DNA from: Pseudomonas sp. URMO17WK12:I11
GTDB lineage: Bacteria > Pseudomonadota > Gammaproteobacteria > Pseudomonadales > Pseudomonadaceae
Length of the DNA: 64,000 nucleotides
Assembly (NCBI RefSeq): GCF_007677725.1
Contig: NZ_VEDF01000005.1
Span: forward strand, 1 to 64,000
Direction of reading: 5' to 3'
Under the pieces are notes generated by a model. It did not search any database. It had not been told where the DNA came from and was given only the letters and a program-made list of their open reading frames with translations. A program made the position numbers and the translations under genes. This document shows, piece by piece, positions 58,982 through 64,000 of the stretch (positions within the stretch are counted from its first letter, which is position 1; every line of letters starts with the position of its first letter).

Positions 58982-59010
58982 TTGACAAGCATTCTCATTA
59001 ACATTAAGCT
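58982..59010 (+). promoter_or_regulatory. bfd promoter
   Basis: Perfect TTGACA (58982-58987), a 17-bp spacer and TAAGCT (59005-59010), 36 bp before the bfd start. Confidence 0.6.
58985..59003. promoter_or_regulatory. Putative Fur box of bfd
   Basis: ACAAGCATTCTCATTAACA between the -35 and -10 of bfd; in reverse it reads as consecutive NAT-type hexamers (AATGTT/AATGAG/AATGCT) like Pseudomonas Fur boxes. Bfd is iron-repressed in P. aeruginosa. Confidence 0.5.
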
Positions 59011-59045
59011 CCAACCCATCGACTCAACCAGCGATGGTCAGCCCT

Positions 59046-59267
59046 ATGTATGTGTGTCTTTGTGTAGGCGTCACCGACGGCCAGATCCGCGAAGCAATCT
59101 ATGAAGGATGCTGCAGCTACAAGGAAGTCCGTACGGCGACCAATGTCGCCAGCCAGTGTGGCAAATGCGCCTGCCTGGCCAAGCAGGTGGTACGCGAAAC
59201 GCTCACCGAGCTGCAAGTCAGCCAGCAAGCCGCCCTGCCCTACCCCGTGGAATTTACCACTGCGTAA
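59046..59267 (+). CDS. bfd: Bacterioferritin-associated ferredoxin
   Basis: A 73-residue 2Fe-2S protein that reduces bacterioferritin to release stored iron. The four Cys ligands are in CLC (4, 6) and CGKC (38, 41). The ATG at 59046 gives the family N-terminus MYVCLCVG. It is directly upstream of bfr but has its own terminator. Confidence 0.95.
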   Translation: MYVCLCVGVTDGQIREAIYEGCCSYKEVRTATNVASQCGKCACLAKQVVRETLTELQVSQQAALPYPVEFTTA

Positions 59268-59284
59268 TTCAACCGAATTCAAAG

Positions 59285-59311
59285 AACCGGACCTCGCGTC
59301 CGGTTTTTTTA
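59285..59311 (+). terminator. Terminator of bfd
   Basis: Stem AACCGGAC/GTCCGGTT with a CTCGC loop followed by six or more T residues. Confidence 0.9.
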
Positions 59312-59468
59312 TGCCCGCATATCAATAAGTTAGGCCTTTAACGCGGTTCACAAACATTCTTATTCCTATTAATTTTCACTTAACTTTCAATAACTTAGGT
59401 TTGACAGTCGTGAGCACCAGGCTCAGACTCTGCGCTATCGGCACACTTCTACAGGGCAGGAACCCGGC

Positions 59469-59942
59469 ATGAAAGGCGACATCAGCGTCATCCAGCATCT
59501 CAACAAGATCCTCGGAAACGAGCTGGTCGCGATCAACCAGTATTTCCTGCACGCCCGCATGTACGAAGATTGGGGCCTGAACAAGCTCGGCAAGCACGAG
59601 TACAAGGAATCCATCGACGAGATGAAACACGCTGACAAGTTGATCAAGCGTATTCTCTTCCTCGAAGGTATTCCTAACGTTCAGGACCTGGGTAAGCTGC
59701 TGATCGGCGAGCACACCAAAGAGATGCTCGAGTGCGATCTCAAAATCGAGCAGAAAGGCCTGATCGACCTCAAGGCTGCCATCGCCCATTGCGAAACTGC
59801 AGGCGACTTCGGCTCGCGAGACATGCTCGAAGACATTCTCGAATCCGAAGAAGAACACATCGATTGGCTGGAAACCCAGCTGGGCCTGATCGACAAGATC
59901 GGCATCGAGAACTACCTGCAATCGCAGATGGGCGAAGAGTAA
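59469..59942 (+). CDS. bfr: Bacterioferritin
   Basis: A 157-residue heme-containing iron-storage protein. All ferroxidase ligands are present (Glu18, Glu51, His54, Glu94, Glu127, His130), and Met52 can be the heme axial ligand. An AGGA ribosome site lies 8 bp upstream. Partners with Bfd upstream. Confidence 0.95.
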   Translation: MKGDISVIQHLNKILGNELVAINQYFLHARMYEDWGLNKLGKHEYKESIDEMKHADKLIKRILFLEGIPNVQDLGKLLIGEHTKEMLECDLKIEQKGLIDLKAAIAHCETAGDFGSRDMLEDILESEEEHIDWLETQLGLIDKIGIENYLQSQMGEE

Positions 59943-59957
59943 ATCTGGCGCCCATGA

Positions 59958-59986
59958 AAAAACCCGCTCGATGCGGGTTTTTTTAT
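59958..59986. terminator. Terminator between bfr and grxD
   Basis: Stem AAACCCGCTCG.ATGCGGGTTT with a T-run on the plus strand and an A-run before it, so it can serve both bfr and the convergent grxD. Confidence 0.85.
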
Positions 59987-59999
59987 GCCTGCCTGTTTA

Positions 60000-60335
60000 T
60001 CAGGCTTCGGAAGCCTTGGCCTTGGCAGCAGCCTCTTTGATCAGGGTTTGCAACTCACCCTTCTCGAACATTTCCAACATGATGTCGCTGCCGCCGACCA
60101 GCTCACCACCGACCCACAATTGCGGGAACGTTGGCCAGTTGGCGTACTTGGGCAGGTTGGCGCGGATTTCCGGGTTCTGCAGGATGTCGACGTAGGCGAA
60201 CTTTTCGCCGCAACCCATCACAGCCTGCGAGGCGCGCGCGGAGAAGCCACACTGTGGGGCATTCGGCGAGCCTTTCATGTAAAGCAGAATGGTGTTGTTG
60301 GCAATCTGCTCTTTGATCGTTTCGATGATATCCAT
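60000..60335 (-). CDS. grxD: Monothiol glutaredoxin (Grx4/GrxD)
   Basis: A 111-residue CGFS glutaredoxin; Cys29 in CGFS with glutathione can ligate a bridging 2Fe-2S cluster and it acts in Fe-S transfer. The length is normal. It is convergent with bfr. Confidence 0.95.
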   Translation of the reverse strand: MDIIETIKEQIANNTILLYMKGSPNAPQCGFSARASQAVMGCGEKFAYVDILQNPEIRANLPKYANWPTFPQLWVGGELVGGSDIMLEMFEKGELQTLIKEAAAKAKASEA

Positions 60336-60426
60336 GTAGCACCTCGGCTGAACTTTCCGACGCGATCGTCGGCACGGTGACGCATTGTATCGGAAAGCCG
60401 AGCAGCGTGCTCGGCCTTGCCGATGC

Positions 60427-62535
60427 TCAAGCGGCGCTCACCTGCACCGGCACGCCATTGAGCGCAGCGTTGCCGGACACCGCGTCGCGCAGGCGCTCGT
60501 CGGTCAAGTCGTTGGCACTGACCCCGGCGTGGGCCTGGGCAACCTGCATCTGCACGCCTTGGCGGGTGTGGCCGAAGCCATGGGGCAGACTGACCACGCC
60601 GGGCATCATGTCGTCACAGGCCTGCACCTGGACCTCCACTTCGCCCGTGCGCGAGCGAATGCGCACGCGCTGGCCATCGTGCAACTGGCGCTGCTGCAGG
60701 TCGTGCGGGTGCATCAGCAGTTGATGGCGAGGCTTGCCTTTGACCAGGCGCTGAAAATTATGCATCCACGAATTGTTGCTGCGCACATGCCGACGCCCGA
60801 TCAACAGCAGCTCGTCTGAGGATGGCGGCGCCAGTTGCGCCAGGCGCTGCAGGTCGTCAATCAGCACCTGCGGCGCCGCCTCGACGGTCTTGCTCGAGGT
60901 GGCCAGGCGCGCACCGAGGTTACTGCGCAGCGGCCCCAGATCGAGCCCATGGGGATGCTGGTCAAGGGTCTGCAACGACAGGTTCCACGGGCTGGCCTCG
61001 CCATAGCGACCTTTACGCAGGGCCAGGTCGATCATCTGCGCCGGTGACCAGGTGTTCTTCAGCTCGACCTCGGCAAGCCTGGCATAGGCCTGCGCCAAGC
61101 CGACGAAAATTTCCCAGTCGTGCAACGCGCCCTCGGGCTTGGCCAGAATGGCTCGGTTGAAACGCGTCACGTTGCGCACCGCCAGCAGGTTGAAAGTGCT
61201 GTCGTAATGATCGTTTTCCAATGCCGAGGTCGACGGCAGGATAAGGTCAGCGTGGCGTGTCGTCTCGTTGATGTACAGGTCGATGCTGAGCATGAACTCA
61301 AGCCCTTCCAAGGCCGTATCCAACTGCCGGCCGTTGGGGGTGGACAGCACCGGGTTACCGGCGACCGTGACCAAGGACCGTACCTGGCCGTCGCCTGGGG
61401 TGAGCAGTTCTTCGGCCAGCGCCGCCACCGGCAGTTCACCGCCATACTCGGGCAAGGCTGACACGCGGCTCTGCCACACATTGAAATGGCCACCGGAGGT
61501 GCTCGCCACCAGATCCACCGCAGGCTCGGTGCACAATGCGCCACCCTCGCGATCCAGGTGGCCGGTCACCAGGTTGATCAGTTGTATCAACCAGTGGCAC
61601 AGGCTGCCGAACGCCTGGGTAGAAACGCCCATGCGGCCATAGCAGACCGCGCTCTGGGCGGCGGCGAAGTCGCGGGCCAGCTGGCGAATCCTCGCCGCCT
61701 CGATGCCACAGTGAACGCTCATCGCCTCGGCGCTGAACGGCGCGATCGCTTCACGCACCTGCTGGAGCCCAGTGACCGGCAGGTGCGAGCCACGGGCAAG
61801 GTCTTCTTCGAACAGGGTATTGAGCAGGCCGGCCAGCAGCGCCGCATCGCCGCCGGGGCGGATGAACAGATGGTCATCGGCCAGGTTGGCGGTTTCGCTG
61901 CGCCGCGGGTCGACCACCACCAGGCGGCCTCCGCGCGCGCGCAGGGCCTTCAGGCGCTTTTCCACATCCGGCACGGTCATGATGCTGCCATTGGAGGCCA
62001 GCGGGTTGCCGCCCAGAATCAGCATGAATTGGGTATGGTCGATGTCCGGGATCGGCAGGAGCAGACCATGGCCGTACATCAGGTGGCTGATCAGGTGCTG
62101 CGGCAGCTGATCCACGGAGGTAGCGGAAAAGCGATTGCGGGTTTTCAGCAGGCCCAGAAAGTAATTGCTGTGCGTCATCAAGCCATAGTTGTGCACGCTG
62201 GGGTTGCCCTGGTACACCGCCACGGCATTGCGCCCATGGGCCTGCTGAACCGCCCACAGACGCTCGGCGGCCAGGCTGAACGCCTCTTCCCAACTGATCG
62301 CCTGCCACTGCTCGCCAATGCGCCGGTGCGGTTGACGAAGGCGGTCCGGGTCGTTCTGGATATCTTGCAAGGCCACCGCTTTGGGGCAGATGTGCCCGCG
62401 GCTGAACGGATCCAGGGGGTCGCCTTTGATCGAGCCGATCACCGCGTGCCCATTGGGTTCATGGCTGACTTCGATGTTCAGCCCGCAGATCGCTTCGCAC
62501 AGGTGACAGGCACGGTGATGCAGGGTCTTGGTCAT
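60427..62535 (-). CDS. Molybdopterin oxidoreductase family protein
   Basis: A 702-residue DMSO-reductase-family protein. The 4Fe-4S site has Cys10, Cys13, Cys17 and Cys50. The central Mo-bis-MGD regions and the C-terminal molydopterin-dinucleotide-binding domain (NFQRLVKGKPRHQLLMHPHD, VSLPHGFGHTR) are present. No Tat signal is seen, so it is likely cytoplasmic. The substrate is not apparent; the family includes nitrate, formate and acetylene-type enzymes. Confidence 0.85.
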   Translation of the reverse strand: MTKTLHHRACHLCEAICGLNIEVSHEPNGHAVIGSIKGDPLDPFSRGHICPKAVALQDIQNDPDRLRQPHRRIGEQWQAISWEEAFSLAAERLWAVQQAHGRNAVAVYQGNPSVHNYGLMTHSNYFLGLLKTRNRFSATSVDQLPQHLISHLMYGHGLLLPIPDIDHTQFMLILGGNPLASNGSIMTVPDVEKRLKALRARGGRLVVVDPRRSETANLADDHLFIRPGGDAALLAGLLNTLFEEDLARGSHLPVTGLQQVREAIAPFSAEAMSVHCGIEAARIRQLARDFAAAQSAVCYGRMGVSTQAFGSLCHWLIQLINLVTGHLDREGGALCTEPAVDLVASTSGGHFNVWQSRVSALPEYGGELPVAALAEELLTPGDGQVRSLVTVAGNPVLSTPNGRQLDTALEGLEFMLSIDLYINETTRHADLILPSTSALENDHYDSTFNLLAVRNVTRFNRAILAKPEGALHDWEIFVGLAQAYARLAEVELKNTWSPAQMIDLALRKGRYGEASPWNLSLQTLDQHPHGLDLGPLRSNLGARLATSSKTVEAAPQVLIDDLQRLAQLAPPSSDELLLIGRRHVRSNNSWMHNFQRLVKGKPRHQLLMHPHDLQQRQLHDGQRVRIRSRTGEVEVQVQACDDMMPGVVSLPHGFGHTRQGVQMQVAQAHAGVSANDLTDERLRDAVSGNAALNGVPVQVSAA

Positions 62536-62581
62536 GGCCGCCTCTGCCTTGTTGTGATTATGGAGTTAGCGAGACTCGACT

Positions 62582-62701
62582 ATGCCGCGCAGGCTCATCG
62601 TCGACCAGCGGGCTTTGCGCCATGAATTGCGCGACATCAGGCAGACGATTCACGACAGCGGTTTGCAAAGTGCCCAGCAGGCCGTGTACAACCTGCTGTA
62701 G
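62582..62701 (+). CDS. Possible small ORF upstream of argF, 39 residues
   Basis: An ATG-to-TAG frame beginning MPRRLIVDQRALRHELRDIR. Of its codons, about 82% end in G or C, as in coding genes here. The predicted product is a charged amphipathic helix. No strong ribosome site is close. It could be a real small protein or a remnant; not recognised. Confidence 0.3.
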   Translation: MPRRLIVDQRALRHELRDIRQTIHDSGLQSAQQAVYNLL

Positions 62702-62778
62702 CAAATAAAAAACGGCTCGGACACCAGGGTCACGATACCCGGGGCCGTCGCCTCAATACGCGGCCGCTGTTTCCCCTC

Positions 62779-62806
62779 TTGGTTTCAGGCGACATTTAAT
62801 TATAGT
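62779..62806 (+). promoter_or_regulatory. Putative argF promoter
   Basis: TTGGTT (62779-62784), 16 bp, TATAGT (62801-62806); transcription would start near 62813. Confidence 0.45.
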
Positions 62807-62815
62807 ATTGCGCCT
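62779..62815 (-). promoter_or_regulatory. ArgR operator of argF
   Basis: On the minus strand a perfect half-site TGTCGC-N8-AA (62779-62794) lies exactly 21 bp after a degenerate one, AGGCGC-N8-AA (62800-62815). The pair covers the argF -35 to +1, as expected for ArgR repression. Confidence 0.6.
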
Positions 62816-62919
62816 TTCCCCATTTCGTCCGCTCCGTGCGGCTTACGCCGCAGGTCACCTCCGTTGTTAAAAATAAACCTACGGTCGACCTGCATACTGT
62901 TGCAGATAAGGTAGTCAAT

Positions 62920-63840
62920 ATGAGCGCTAGGCACTTTCTCTCCCTGCTGGATTTCACCACCGACGAACTGCTCGGGGTGATCCGCCGAGGCATCGAGCTG
63001 AAGGACCTGCGCAAGCGAGGCGTGCTGTTCGAGCCGCTGAAGAACCGCGTATTGGGCATGATTTTCGAGAAATCCTCGACCCGTACCCGTGTATCGTTCG
63101 AAGCCGGGATGATCCAGCTCGGGGGCCAGGCCATCTTCCTCTCGCCACGCGACACCCAACTGGGCCGCGGCGAGCCGATCGGCGACAGCGCCATCGTCTT
63201 GTCGAGCATGCTCGACGTGGTGATGATCCGCACCCACGCCCACAGCACCTTGACCGAATTTGCCGCCAAATCGCGCGTGCCAGTGATCAACGCGCTGTCC
63301 GACGAATCGCACCCTTGCCAACTGCTGGCCGACATGCAGACCTTCCTGGAACATCGCGGCGCCATCCAGGGCAAGACCGTGGCCTGGATCGGCGACGGCT
63401 TCAACATGTGCAATTCCTACATCGAGGCGGCCAAGCAGTTCGATTTCCAGCTGCGCATCGCCTGCCCGGAAGGTTATGAACCCGATCCGCGCTTCATGGC
63501 CCTGGGCGGCGATCACGTGCAAATCGTGCGCGACCCGCAGCAAGCAGTGCAGGGCGCGCACCTGGTGACCACGGATGTCTGGACTTCCATGGGTCAGGAA
63601 GAGGAAACTGCACGGCGGCTAAAGCATTTTGCGCCTTACCAGGTCACCCGTGCCCTGCTCGACCTGGCGGCACCCGACGCCTTGTTCATGCATTGCCTGC
63701 CCGCCCACCGAGGTGAGGAAATCAGCCATGACCTGCTCGACGACCCACGTTCGGTCGCCTGGGACCAGGCTGAAAACCGCTTGCATGCGCAGAAGGCCCT
63801 TCTCGAATTTCTTGTCGAACCGGCTTACCACCACGCATGA
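62920..63840 (+). CDS. argF: Ornithine carbamoyltransferase (anabolic)
   Basis: A 306-residue transcarbamylase making citrulline from ornithine and carbamoyl phosphate. STRTR (about 50-54) and HCLPAHRG (about 266-273) are present. The start is the ATG at 62920. It overlaps the downstream ABC ATPase gene by 4 bp, an unexpected coupling. Confidence 0.95.
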   Translation: MSARHFLSLLDFTTDELLGVIRRGIELKDLRKRGVLFEPLKNRVLGMIFEKSSTRTRVSFEAGMIQLGGQAIFLSPRDTQLGRGEPIGDSAIVLSSMLDVVMIRTHAHSTLTEFAAKSRVPVINALSDESHPCQLLADMQTFLEHRGAIQGKTVAWIGDGFNMCNSYIEAAKQFDFQLRIACPEGYEPDPRFMALGGDHVQIVRDPQQAVQGAHLVTTDVWTSMGQEEETARRLKHFAPYQVTRALLDLAAPDALFMHCLPAHRGEEISHDLLDDPRSVAWDQAENRLHAQKALLEFLVEPAYHHA

Positions 63841-64000
63841 GTTCCCTACTGCTGAATCTGCGCAACCTCGCCTGTGGCTACGGCGAGCAGCGCATCGTCC
63901 AGAACCTCAACCTGCACCTCAATGCAGGCGACATCGGTTGCCTGCTGGGTTCCTCAGGCTGCGGCAAGACCACCACCCTGCGCGCCATCGCAGGCTTCGA
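63837..64000 (+). CDS. ABC transporter ATP-binding protein, 5' end only
   Basis: First 54 residues of an ABC ATPase: [20 protein letters not shown], with Walker [10 protein letters not shown]. The form of the N-terminus fits the FbpC/PotA-like iron or polyamine import ATPases, but the remainder is outside the window. It overlaps argF by 4 bp (ATGA). Confidence 0.75.
   Translation, partial: MSSLLLNLRNLACGYGEQRIVQNLNLHLNAGDIGCLLGSSGCGKTTTLRAIAGF

Larger units (their letters stand above)
62536..62919. other. 384-bp region upstream of argF
   Basis: It holds a possible 39-residue frame (62582-62701), then the ArgR-controlled promoter of argF and a leader of about 105 nt. The stretch 62702-62760 contains partial inverted repeats (ACGGCT, GCCGT) without a clear terminator. 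Confidence 0.5.

Overview
The window looks like chromosomal DNA from a fluorescent Pseudomonas, most likely the P. putida group. GC is high throughout with strong third-position GC bias. The gene order motY-pyrC-rnt-ahpC-bfd-bfr-grxD-argF and nth-PA3496-type is the Pseudomonas order, and the DNA-repair cluster exo-lig-lhr-pdeM is typical of P. putida. I see no insertion sequence, prophage, CRISPR array, tRNA or rRNA gene inside the window. Species placement is inference from memory, not from a search.

Layout. 1-285: leftward tandem promoters of an rRNA operon whose genes lie beyond the left edge. 286-7630: FNT channel, secreted metallo-beta-lactamase-fold protein, a three-gene aromatic-acid-type efflux operon (FUSC/DUF1656/HlyD) behind a SlyA/MarR-like palindrome, and several small orphan genes. 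7762-16704: rapA, an MHYT-GGDEF-EAL protein, a 3-hydroxyisobutyrate-dehydrogenase-family gene, a 727-residue FtsZ/tubulin-like protein (the most intriguing gene here) and a DUF2288 gene. 17065-22009: the five-gene branched-chain amino acid ABC transporter. 22142-32726: lipoproteins, FAD oxidoreductase, slyB, pdxH, OmpA-family proteins, an EstB-like serine hydrolase, an agarase-like glycosidase and dinG. 32825-37017: CopD-like membrane protein, a secreted collagen-like protein overlapping a DUF1145 gene, an OmpA/TSP3 lipoprotein, and a DUF6231-ychJ-LEA14-SEC-C operon. 37132-46918: Ntn acylase, then the repair cluster (MBL exonuclease, ATP-dependent ligase, Lhr-type helicase, PdeM endonuclease) with a zinc deacylase gene inserted in its middle. 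47017-53949: dcd, csp, apbC, metG, nth, small envelope gene, LuxR-type response regulator and an orphan membrane protein. 54045-64000: argG, motY, pyrC, rnt, peroxiredoxin, bfd, bfr, grxD, a molybdopterin oxidoreductase, argF and the start of an ABC-transporter ATPase.

How genes work together. argG and argF both carry ArgR operators built from TGTCGC-N8-AA half-sites phased by 21 bp over their promoters. Bfd, Bfr, GrxD and the peroxiredoxin form an iron-storage/redox block; bfd has a Fur-like box between its -35 and -10. The repair cluster is a complete four-enzyme ligase-associated set. The liv operon is a complete importer: binding protein, two permeases, two ATPases.

Most of the window is ordinary core genome. 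Best candidates for new biology: the FtsZ-like protein at 14064-16247, the deacylase embedded in the repair cluster, the collagen-like secreted protein, and the OmpA protein with a histone-H1-like tail.
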